64,000 nucleotides of DNA, from contig NC_087081.1 of assembly GCF_026151205.1 (NCBI RefSeq), positions 496,001 through 560,000 on the forward strand. The letters are read 5' to 3'. Position 1 is the stretch's first letter. Each line of letters begins with the position of its first letter. The DNA comes from Bolinopsis microptera. Taxonomy: Eukaryota; Ctenophora; Tentaculata; Lobata; Bolinopsidae. A program made the translations under genes and the position numbers. The notes under the pieces were generated by a model. It searched no databases. It saw nothing but the letters and a program-made list of their open reading frames with translations, and was not told the DNA's origin. Below are positions 20,539-31,000 of this stretch, in pieces.

Positions 20539-23500
20539 AACGCTCAGACCAAACACTCCACCTACTGATCCTAACCACCCTAACAACTCTCTAGCTCTCT
20601 CTCTTCAACCCTCATTCCCTCACTCCTCTTGGTGCACAAAACCATTCTAACCTATGTATGTCCCCCTGACGGGTTCCACAAGCCCAACGGTACATAGTTA
20701 GACGAAAAACAGAGAAGCCTTGATTGCCAGATCAAGGACTGCATCAGTAGCAGCGAAATACGGATATACCTTCTCCCTTACAGTCAGCGAGCTGACAACT
20801 ATCTGACTGTGTCTTTTAGGCCTTGTCACACCACCTTCGCTATTGCATCCGCTCGCCCGTATTCACTGACACATGCCACACCTGGGTTTAGTATGAAGAT
20901 GTACGCATATTCACCCAAGATGCGGAGATGCCTCAGTTTAGCGAGTTGAGATACAACAGCAAACTCACAGGAGCATGGATCAGAATCATCAGTTACCAAC
21001 CTGACACCGTTTCGGGGCTTTAATCGCAATACGGTTTCCTGTCAGGCGCCCCAGCAGTCCACCCTTGAACCACCATCTGATCCGAGAGTCACTTGAGGAG
21101 ACCCGTTAGAGCTCGCAATTGGCGACGAGATAACGTTTATGGTACCTCTAGATGTTATAGTGAACTCTCAAGCTCCAACCTTCCTGAACTCCCACTCCCT
21201 CTTTCTCGATAACAAGTAGATCCATCTGGAACAGTGGGCTGCCTCTTTCCCACTGTCCCGTACCAGCTTCTTCAGCTCTCTTCCCCTAAAACCAATCCTC
21301 CTCGCAGCTCTCTCCAAACTCTGCGCAACCACTCCCCTAGCTCCAACTTCGACTGCGGCATTATAACAGCACCAACCTTCCGCCTGAATCTCAGCCTGCA
21401 GACCGCTGTATCGGTCGAGCTTGTACTCGTGCGATTCAGCGATCCGCTCTTCAGATGGTACTGTTAGCTCCCACCAAATAACTGTCTTTGCCGACCTTGA
21501 GAATATCACAAGGTCCGGCCTCAACCGTGTTTCCACAATCTCACTGGGAAACTTAAGCTGCCCCTCAAGGTCTGACAGCACTATCCAATCCCGATACCCA
21601 CTCAGGATCCCAAAACCACGACTCTCCTTCCGGTCGTCAGTACCTGCTTTTCTTTTCCCAGCAGGAACAAAATCAATGAACTGCCTTCCATCGCCGGCCT
21701 TGTTCTTATAAGTGTTCACTCGGCGATCACAATGGAAGACAACCTGTTCAGAGATCTGCTTCAGAACCTTGTCGTGCCGCCATCTATACCTTCCTTGACT
21801 AAGGGCCACCTTACACCCAGCCAAAATGTGCTGAATGGTGCCCATCCTCTCTTCACATAACTTGCACTTCCCATCCTCATCTTCACTCCACTTGGAAACC
21901 ATAGAGGGGGTTAAGAGGGTGCCGTACACAGCACTTAGCATGAACCCAATAAGTGAGTCACCATACTTAAAAAGTGTATGCCAGCTCAAATCCGTCTTCA
22001 TTACGAGCTCTCTCCACTCACCCCACCTGCTCTGCATCTCCAGAGAACCTACTTGCACCTCCCTCTCTCTTTCAATGTTCTCCTTCACTCTCAGCATAAC
22101 CTCCCTCTCTCTTTCCCGTTCATCCATCCTCTCCCAAGGTTTTTTCCAGTCACCAAAACCGATGCCAACTCTTTTTAGAGGTTGCACCATCCCTCGCACC
22201 GATTCACAGACCAAATCTCTTCTGGCCTCTTCCAGTTCTGTCTCAGGCCTCCAAACTCTACCAGAACGAACTTGGGGCTGGACTGCTTTAATCAGGTCAT
22301 CCTTAGATGTCTGATAGGATTGCAACAGTCGACACTTCTCTATCTTCCATGTATCTGTCAAACTGCTCACCGGTAAGGCCACACTGGATGATTGACTGAA
22401 CAGACAAAGACCACTCAGAGTGTGCCCCACCCCTAACCACTTCCTGAGGAAACTATTGGTATTCTGTTCCCATCTGGTAACTGTTGTGATCGGAATATCA
22501 TAGATGGCAAGAGGCCACTTCAGTTTTGGAAGGACCATGTACTGATATCCCCAGCACTTCTGGAGTCCAGTAAGGGAACTTTCATCGAGTCTCCGAAGAA
22601 AAGTGTTAAGGTCGACCTTGGTTGAGTCGATGACTGATTTGTCATTTCCTTCCACTCTTATCCATCTCCCAAGGAATTTTATCGGCTTCTCTGACACATT
22701 CGGAATCACCTCACCACCCAACTGCAAACACACCTCTTCTCTCTCCACCTCCTCCTCTCCTACCACTACCTCCTCAACCCACCTCACAGCCACTCCCTTC
22801 TTCAACACCAGTGCTCTGGACTTGGAGGACTTTAACTTAAATCTGGACCAGTCCACGTATTTCTGAAACACATTGAGTAACGTTTGCATATCCTCTGCAC
22901 GTGCGGTCGTCAGACAGCTATCGTCCATAAACAGCTTCAGAGTTGGTATCGGTGTGTCATCCTTGATGTACTCAATGCTTCTCGGAACCTTAGACTTTAG
23001 GTGTTCATGCCCAAGGTTCATGCACAAGACAAACAAGATGACTGATATCACACACCCCATGAAGATTCCTATCTCAAACTGCTGCCAGTCTGATGTCACC
23101 GTTCTTGAGGAGAACCTTCCAAATACCCCGGAGAAGTACCGTAGGATAATATTGATAACCTTCTCGGGGACGTTGTAGAAACGGAGGGCCCTGGCAATCA
23201 GAACATGGGGTACCGCTCCGTAAGCGTTAGCCAGGTCAAGCCATACCACACTCAGATCCTTCTTCTTGACCTTTGCCTCCTTCAGTACCTCCCACATGGC
23301 ACCAAAATGCTCCGTGCACCCACGGACGCCTGGCACACCACCCTTCTGTATAGAGAGGTCTACATATCCATTCGAGACAACAAAGCTGGTCAACCTCTTC
23401 GCCAGGATTGCCAAATAAATCTTCCCTTGAATGTTACCCAGGGAAATAGGCCGTCCTGAACTTGGTGAAAAGTCGCCATCCGCCTTTGGGATGTAGACAC

Positions 23501-24840
23501 CCTCGAAATACCTACAATTGTCAGGATATTCTTCTAACTTATATCCAGTTCTTAACAGGTCCCAGAGATTCTTGGCAATACCAGGACATCTCTTGTACAC
23601 TGTGTACGGGATCCCGTTGTTACCCGGGGCACTCTTGCTCCTTGCCTTCTTTACAACCTCCTCAAACTCCTTCTTGGATACCGTTGTGAGGTCAAAGGCA
23701 ACAGAGGGTTCAGGAGCACACTCAGGCAGACCCTCAAGTATACCAAGGGGCTGCTGTCGGGCTGGATCTCCGTACGTTCTGGCCAAGTGATCATCTAGCT
23801 CCTCCTTTGAACACTTAAGCTCCCCCACTGGACTTGGATTTAGCACTCCCTTGACTGTCTTGAAAGGGTCGCGTCCAAAATCCCCTCTAACTCTCCTTAT
23901 CTCTCTCTGCTTCTGTCTCCTTTTCTCAGCCCTCCTCAACTTCATCAAACGACCAGCCAACACTCTCAATAATGCCTCATAACCATCCTTCTCTATCTCA
24001 CTCCTTGCCTTCCTTTTCTTCCTCCTCAACTGCTTCCTCTTTTCAATCAGGCTGTCAATCTCCTCCTTTCGCCTGTTCTTAAAGCTCATGGACTTCTTTC
24101 CACTACCAGCACCTACTTCAACAATACCAAACAACTTGACACCCTCGTCGTACACTACATCACAATGACTCACCATCTTCTCTTGAAATGGTTTCCGCTT
24201 GAGAACCACTGCAAACTTCTCTACCACACACTCATCAAACTTACTCCATCGACCATCATTGGACGCCGGCCACTTCACCTTGTCTCTTTTGCTAGCAGGT
24301 GGTTCGACTGAAATTCTCTTGTCAAGGAGAGCCCGGATATCTCTAGCACTGTGGTTGTTTTCCTGGCTAGATACCTCCGTCGAAGTTACAGGCATACTGC
24401 CAGCCGACGACTCCCCTTCCCAAATGCACTTCATTCGACCCCGATGGATATTCCTGCCTTTGACTGTGTCAAACCGACGTCCACATACACAGATACAACT
24501 CTGTCCCTCTCCTGCTTCAACCGTCGAGGACTCTCGACTACCTAAATTTGTCCTTTTCCGGAGTACAGGTAAGTGGAGGGATGCCTACAAAGCCTTTATT
24601 GTTAACCCGGGCAACTCGTCTCTAAATAAAGACTCCCGGGGCCTTAGAGAAGCAGGAGGCGTGGTACCGATGTAGGCTGAGGTAGCCACTTTTATGACCC
24701 CGTCTGACTTCTCTATTGCAGATCCGCTGCAGGCTCCGACCACTACCCAACCTAAAGACCAAAACCAGGCATACTATCTGTCTTATCATATGGGTCTTAC
24801 CCCATGGTAGCTGGCCTATCCCAGCAGTATTCAACAAAGC
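20539..24840 (-). mobile_element. restriction-like-endonuclease LINE (R2/NeSL/Hero-like)
   Basis: A 4.3 kb element has one long ORF (21168-24584), a short 5' UTR (24585-24840) and a 3' UTR (20539-21167) without a poly(A) tail. It is flanked by a 59 bp duplication. Single-ORF elements with an N-terminal zinc finger, central RT and C-terminal restriction-like endonuclease form the early-branching LINE clades, several of which target repeated RNA genes. Insertion beside a U2 snRNA gene, inside a satellite, fits that habit. The exact clade needs a phylogeny. Confidence 0.85.
21168..24584 (-). CDS. LINE polyprotein: zinc finger, RT, restriction-like endonuclease
   Basis: The frame is open from just after a stop at 24585-24587, without an early Met; the first ATG (24434) would give 1088 residues but would lose the N-terminal CICVCG...H...C zinc finger. 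Numbered from that Met, RT motifs are GNNGIPYTVYK (281-291), GRPISLGNIQGK (327-338), VVWLDLANAYG (396-406), GCVIS (460-464) and FMDD (502-505) in place of the common FADD. Downstream are a Cys/His knuckle (CKLCEERMGTIQHILAGC) and an endonuclease core with RPDLVIF and WELTVPSEERI. The intact frame implies recent activity. It probably nicks DNA and primes reverse transcription at its target. Confidence 0.9.
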   Translation of the reverse strand, partial: ASLHLPVLRKRTNLGSRESSTVEAGEGQSCICVCGRRFDTVKGRNIHRGRMKCIWEGESSAGSMPVTSTEVSSQENNHSARDIRALLDKRISVEPPASKRDKVKWPASNDGRWSKFDECVVEKFAVVLKRKPFQEKMVSHCDVVYDEGVKLFGIVEVGAGSGKKSMSFKNRRKEEIDSLIEKRKQLRRKKRKARSEIEKDGYEALLRVLAGRLMKLRRAEKRRQKQREIRRVRGDFGRDPFKTVKGVLNPSPVGELKCSKEELDDHLARTYGDPARQQPLGILEGLPECAPEPSVAFDLTTVSKKEFEEVVKKARSKSAPGNNGIPYTVYKRCPGIAKNLWDLLRTGYKLEEYPDNCRYFEGVYIPKADGDFSPSSGRPISLGNIQGKIYLAILAKRLTSFVVSNGYVDLSIQKGGVPGVRGCTEHFGAMWEVLKEAKVKKKDLSVVWLDLANAYGAVPHVLIARALRFYNVPEKVINIILRYFSGVFGRFSSRTVTSDWQQFEIGIFMGCVISVILFVLCMNLGHEHLKSKVPRSIEYIKDDTPIPTLKLFMDDSCLTTARAEDMQTLLNVFQKYVDWSRFKLKSSKSRALVLKKGVAVRWVEEVVVGEEEVEREEVCLQLGGEVIPNVSEKPIKFLGRWIRVEGNDKSVIDSTKVDLNTFLRRLDESSLTGLQKCWGYQYMVLPKLKWPLAIYDIPITTVTRWEQNTNSFLRKWLGVGHTLSGLCLFSQSSSVALPVSSLTDTWKIEKCRLLQSYQTSKDDLIKAVQPQVRSGRVWRPETELEEARRDLVCESVRGMVQPLKRVGIGFGDWKKPWERMDEREREREVMLRVKENIEREREVQVGSLEMQSRWGEWRELVMKTDLSWHTLFKYGDSLIGFMLSAVYGTLLTPSMVSKWSEDEDGKCKLCEERMGTIQHILAGCKVALSQGRYRWRHDKVLKQISEQVVFHCDRRVNTYKNKAGDGRQFIDFVPAGKRKAGTDDRKESRGFGILSGYRDWIVLSDLEGQLKFPSEIVETRLRPDLVIFSRSAKTVIWWELTVPSEERIAESHEYKLDRYSGLQAEIQAEGWCCYNAAVEVGARGVVAQSLERAARRIGFRGRELKKLVRDSGKEAAHCSRWIYLLSRKREWEFRKVGA

Positions 24841-24899
24841 AGAGTTGAGACACAGTTAATAAACTGCGGAGTGACTAAAATGCTATACAGCAAAAACAG
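24841..24899 (+). promoter_or_regulatory. 59 bp direct repeat, right copy; likely U2 snRNA promoter
   Basis: Second copy of the 59 bp repeat. It spans -67 to -9 relative to the U2 start at 24908, the position where the proximal sequence element of snRNA genes normally lies (established knowledge). The sequence of the element is not conserved enough across animals to confirm it by eye. Confidence 0.5.
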
Positions 24900-24907
24900 C
24901 AAAAAAC

Positions 24908-25003
24908 ATCGCTTCTCGGCCTTTTGGCTAAGATCAAGTGTAGTATCTGTTCTTATCAGTTTAATATCTGATACGCTACTCATCGAGTAGCTTCAATATT
25001 AAA
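24908..25003 (+). ncRNA. U2: U2 snRNA, 3'-truncated copy
   Basis: The first 70 or so bases match canonical U2 exactly by eye, starting ATCGCTTCTCGGCCTTTTGG and including the branch-point recognition segment GTGTAGTATCTGTTC and stem IIa. A GCTACTC/GAGTAGC stem IIb follows. Homology stops at 25003, just before the Sm site, where satellite begins. Stems III-IV and the Sm site are missing, so a functional snRNP is unlikely. It sits inside the 57 bp satellite, which probably captured it. Confidence 0.92.
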
Positions 25004-28000
25004 GAGAAAGAGAAAGGGATATAAACTAAAGATATACAGAAGTATGGAGTTAGAGAGGGCGAGAAAGAGAAAGGGATATAAACTAAAGATATACAGAAGT
25101 ATGGAGTTAGAGAGGGCGAGAAAGAGAAAGGGATATAAACTAAAGATATACAGAAGTATGGAGTTAGAGAGGGCGAGAAAGAGAAAGGGATATAAACTAA
25201 AGATATACAGAAGTATGGAGTTAGAGAGGGCGAGAAAGAGAAAGAGATACAAACTAAAGATATACAGAAGTATGGAGTTAGAGAGGGCGAGAAAGAGAAA
25301 GAGATATAAACTAAAGATATACAGAAGTATGGAGTTAGAGAGGGCGAGAAAGAGAAAGGGGTATAAACTAAAGATATACAGAAGTATGGAGTTAGAGAGG
25401 GCGGGAAAGAGAAAGGGATATAAACTAAAGATATACAGAAGTATGGAGTTAGAGAGGGCGAGAAAGAGAAAGAGATATAAACTAAAGATATACAGAAGTA
25501 TGGAGTTAGAGAGGGCGAGAAAGAGAAAGGGATATAAACTAAAGATATACAGAAGTATGGAGTTAGAGAGGGCGAGAAAGAGAAAGGGATATAAACTAAA
25601 GATTATATACAGAAGTATGGAGTTAGAGAGGGTAGAAAGAGAAAGGGATATAAACTAAAGATATACAGAAGTATGGAGTTAGAGAGAAAGAGAAAGGGAT
25701 ATAAACTAAAGATATACAGAAGTATGGAGTTAGAGAGGGCGGGAAAGAGAAAGGGATATAAACTAAAGATATACAGAAGTATGGAGTTAGAGAGGGCGGG
25801 AAAGAGAAAGGGATATAAACTAAAGATATACAGAAGTATGGAGTTAGAGAGGGCGAGAAAGAGAAAGGGATATAAACTAAAGATATACAGAAGTATGGAG
25901 TTAGAGAAAGGGATATAAACTAAAGATATACAGAAGTATGGAGTTAGAGAGGGCGGGAAAGAGAAAGGGATATAAACTAAAGATATACAGAAGTATGGAG
26001 TTAGAGAGGGCGAGAAAGAGAAAGGGATATAAACTAAAGATATACAGAAGTATGGAGTTAGAGAGGGCGAGAAAGAGAAAGAGATATAAACTAAAGATAT
26101 ACAGAAGTATGGAGTTAGAGAAAGGGATATAAACTAAAGATATACAGAAGTATGGAGTTAGAGAGGGCGGGAAAGAGAAAGGGATATAAACTAAAGATAT
26201 ACAGAAGTATGGAGTTAGAGAGGGCGAGAAAGAGAAAGAGATATAAACTAAAGATATACAGAAGTATGGAGTTAGAGAGGGCGAGAAAGAGAAAGAGATA
26301 TAAACTAAAGATATACAGAAGTATGGAGTTAGAGAGGGCGAGAAAGAGAAAGGGATATAAACTAAAGATATACAGAAGTATGGAGTTAGAGAGGGCGAGA
26401 AAGAGAAAGGGATATAAACTAAAGATATACAGAAGTATGGAGTTAGAGAAAGGGATATAAACTAAAGATATACAGAAGTATGGAGTTAGAGAGGGCGGGA
26501 AAGAGAAAGGGATATAAACTAAAGATATACAGAAGTATGGAGTTAGAGAGGGCGAGAAAGAGAAAGGGATATAAACTAAAGATATACAGAAGTATGGAGT
26601 TAGAGAGGGCGAGAAAGAGAAAGAGATATAAACTAAAGATATACAGAAGTATGGAGTTAGAGAGGGCGAGAAAGAGAAAGGGATATAAACTAAAGATATA
26701 CAGAAGTATGGAGTTAGAGAGGGCGAGAAAGAGAAAGGGATATAAACTAAAGATATACAGAAGTATGGAGTTAGAGAAAGGGATATAAACTAAAGATATA
26801 CAGAAGTATGGAGTTAGAGAGGGCGGGAAAGAGAAAGGGATATAAACTAAAGATATACAGAAGTATGGAGTTAGAGAGGGCGAGAAAGAGAAAGGGATAT
26901 AAACTAAAGATATACAGAAGTATGGAGTTAGAGAGGGCGAGAAAGAGAAAGGGATATAAACTAAAGATATACAGAAGTATGGAGTTAGAGAAAGGGATAT
27001 AAACTAAAGATATACAGAAGTATGGAGTTAGAGAGGGCGGGAAAGAGAAAGGGATATAAACTAAAGATATACAGAAGTATGGAGTTAGAGAGGGCGAGAA
27101 AGAGAAAGGGATATAAACTAAAGATATACAGAAGTATGGAGTTAGAGAGGGCGAGAAAGAGAAAGAGATATAAACTAAAGATATACAGAAGTATGGAGTT
27201 AGAGAGGGCGAGAAAGAGAAAGGGATATAAACTAAAGATATACAGAAGTATGGAGTTAGAGAGGGTAGAAAGAGAAAGAGATATAAACTAAAGATATACA
27301 GAAGTATGGAGTTAGAGAGGGCGGGAAAGAGAAAGGGATATAAACTAAAGATATACAGAAGTATGGAGTTAGAGAGGGCGAGAAAGAGAAAGGGGTATAA
27401 ACTAAAGATATACAGAAGTATGGAGTTAGAGAAAGGGATATAAACTAAAGATATACAGAAGTATGGAGTTAGAGAGGGCGGGAAAGAGAAAGGGATATAA
27501 ACTAAAGATATACAGAAGTATGGAGTTAGAGAGGGCGAGAAAGAGAAAGAGATATAAACTAAAGATATACAGAAGTATGGAGTTAGAGAGGGCGAGAAAG
27601 AGAAAGAGATATAAACTAAAGATATACAGAAGTATGGAGTTAGAAAGGGCGAGAAAGAGAAAGGGATATAAACTAAAGATATACAGAAGTATGGAGTTAG
27701 AGAGGGCGAGAAAGAGAAAGGGATATAAACTAAAGATATACAGAAGTATGGAGTTAGAGAAAGGGATATAAACTAAAGATATACAGAAGTATGGAGTTAG
27801 AGAGGGCGGGAAAGAGAAAGGGATATAAACTAAAGATATACAGAAGTATGGAGTTAGAGAGGGCGAGAAAGAGAAAGAGATATAAACTAAAGATATACAG
27901 AAGTATGGAGTTAGAGAGGGCGAGAAAGAGAAAGAGATATAAACTAAAGATATACAGAAGTATGGAGTTAGAGAGGGCGAGAAAGAGAAAGGGATATAAA

Positions 28001-31000
28001 CTAAAGATATACAGAAGTATGGAGTTAGAGAGGGCGAGAAAGAGAAAGAGATATAAACTAAAGATATACAGAAGTATGGAGTTAGAGAGGGCGAGAAAGA
28101 GAAAGGGATATAAACTAAAGATATACAGAAGTATGGAGTTAGAGAGGGCGAGAAAGAGAAAGGGATATAAACTAAAGATATACAGAAGTATGGAGTTAGA
28201 GAGGGCGAGAAAGAGAAAGAGATATAAACTAAAGATATACAGAAGTATGGAGTTAGAGAGGGCGAGAAAGAGAAAGGGATATAAACTAAAGATATACAGA
28301 AGTATGTAGTTAGAGAGGGCGAGACAGAGAAAGGGATATAAACTAAAGATATACAGAAGTATGGAGTTAGAGAGGGCGAGAAAGAGAAAGGGATATAAAC
28401 TAAAGATATACAGAAGTATGGAGTTAGAGAGGGCGAGAAAGAGAAAGAGATATAAACTAAAGATATACAGAAGTATGGAGTTAGAGAGGGCGAGAAAGAG
28501 AAAGGGATATAAACTAAAGATATACAGAAGTATGGAGTTAGAGAGGGCGAGAAAGAGAAAGGGGTATAAACTAAAGATATACAGAAGTATGGAGTTAGAG
28601 AGGGCGAGAAAGAGAAAGAGATATAAACTAAAGATATACAGAAGTATGGAGTTAGAGAGGGCGAGAAAGAGAAAAGGATATAAACTAAAGATATACAGAA
28701 GTATGGAGTTAGAGAAAGGGATATAAACTAAAGATATACAGAAGTATGGAGTTAGAGAGGGTAGAAAGAGAAAGAGATATAAACTAAAGATATACAGAAG
28801 TATGGAGTTAGAGAAAGGGATATAAACTAAAGATATACAGAAGTATGGAGTTAGAGAGGGCGAGAAAGAGAAAGGGATATAAACTAAAGATATACAGAAG
28901 TATGGAGTTAGAGAGGGCGAGAAAGAGAAAGAGATATAAACTAAAGATATACAGAAGTATGGAGTTAGAGAGGGCGAGAAAGAGAAAGAGATATAAACTA
29001 AAGATATACAGAAGTATGGAGTTAGAGAGGGCGAGAAAGAGAAAGGGATATAAACTAAAGATATACAGAAGTATGGAGTTAGAGAGGGCGAGAAAGAGAA
29101 AGGGATATAAACTAAAGATATACAGAAGTATGGAGTTAGAGAAAGGGATATAAACTAAAGATATACAGAAGTATGGAGTTAGAGAGGGCGGGAAAGAGAA
29201 AGGGATATAAACTAAAGATATACAGAAGTATGGAGTTAGAGAGGGCGAGAAAGAGAAAGAGATATAAACTAAAGATATACAGAAGTATGGAGTTAGAGAG
29301 GGCGAGAAAGAGAAAGAGATATAAACTAAAGATATACAGAAGTATGGAGTTAGAGAGGGCGAGAAAGAGAAAGGGATATAAACTAAAGATATACAGAAGT
29401 ATGGAGTTAGAGAGGGCGAGAAAGAGAAAGAGATATAAACTAAAGATATACAGAAGTATGGAGTTAGAGAGGGCGAGAAAGAGAAAGGGATATAAACTAA
29501 AGATATACAGAAGTATGGAGTTAGAGAGGGCGAGAAAGAGAAAGGGATATAAACTAAAGATATACAGAAGTATGGAGTTAGAGAGGGCGAGAAAGAGAAA
29601 GAGATATAAACTAAAGATATACAGAAGTATGGAGTTAGAGAGGGCGAGAAAGAGAAAGGGATATAAACTAAAGATATACAGAAGTATGGAGTTAGAGAGG
29701 GCGAGAAAGAGAAAGGGATATAAACTAAAGATATACAGAAGTATGGAGTTAGAGAGGGCGAGAAAGAGAAAGAGATATAAACTAAAGATATACAGAAGTA
29801 TGGAGTTAGAGAGGGCGAGAAAGAGAAAGGATATAAACTAAAGATATACAGAAGTATGGAGTTAGAGAAAGGGATATAAACTAAAGATATACAGAAGTAT
29901 GGAGTTAGAGAGGGTAGAAAGAGAAAGAGATATAAACTAAAGATATACAGAAGTATGGAGTTAGAGAAAGGGATATAAACTAAAGATATACAGAAGTATG
30001 GAGTTAGAGAGGGCGAGAAAGAGAAAGGGATATAAACTAAAGATATACAGAAGTATGGAGTTAGAGAGGGCGAGAAAGAGAAAGAGATATAAACTAAAGA
30101 TATACAGAAGTATGGAGTTAGATAGGGCGAGAAAGAGAAAGGGATATAAACTAAAGATATACAGAAGTATGGAGTTAGAGAGGGCGGGAAAGAGAAAGGG
30201 ATATAAACTAAAGATATACAGAAGTATGGAGTTAGAGAGGGCGAGAAAGAGAAAGGGATATAAACTAAAGATATACAGAAGTATGGAGTTAGAGAGGGCG
30301 AGAAAGAGAAAGAGATATAAACTAAAGATATACAGAAGTATGAGTTAGAGAGGGCGAGAAAGAGAAAGGGATATAAACTAAAGATATACAGAAGTATGGA
30401 GTTAGAGAGGGCGAGAAAGAGAAAGGGATATAAACTAAAGATATACAGAAGTATGGAGTTAGAGAGGGCGAGAAAGAGAAAGAGATATAAACTAAAGATA
30501 TACAGAAGTATGGAGTTAGAGAGGGCGAGAAAGAGAAAGGGATATAAACTAAAGATATACAGAAGTATGGAGTTAGAGAAAGGGATATAAACTAAAGATA
30601 TACAGAAGTATGGAGTTAGAGAGGGCGAGAAAGAGAAAGGGGTATAAACTAAAGATATACAGAAGTATGGAGTTAGAGAGGGCGAGAAAGAGAAAGAGAT
30701 ATAAACTAAAGATATACAGAAGTATGGAGTTAGAGAGGGCGAGAAAGAGAAAGGGATATAAACTAAAGATATACAGAAGTATGGAGTTAGAGAGGGCGAG
30801 AAAGAGAAAGAGATATAAACTAAAGATATACAGAAGTATGGAGTTAGAGAGGGCGAGAAAGAGAAAGGGATATAAACTAAAGATATACAGAAGTATGGAG
30901 TTAGAGAGGGCGAGAAAGAGAAAGGGATATAAACTAAAGATATACAGAAGTATGGAGTTAGAGAGGGCGAGAAAGAGAAAGAGATATAAACTAAAGATAT

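Noticed and set aside
21234-24675. Many plus-strand frames opposite the LINE ORF
   Set aside because: They are shadows of the strongly coding minus strand and contain no domains.
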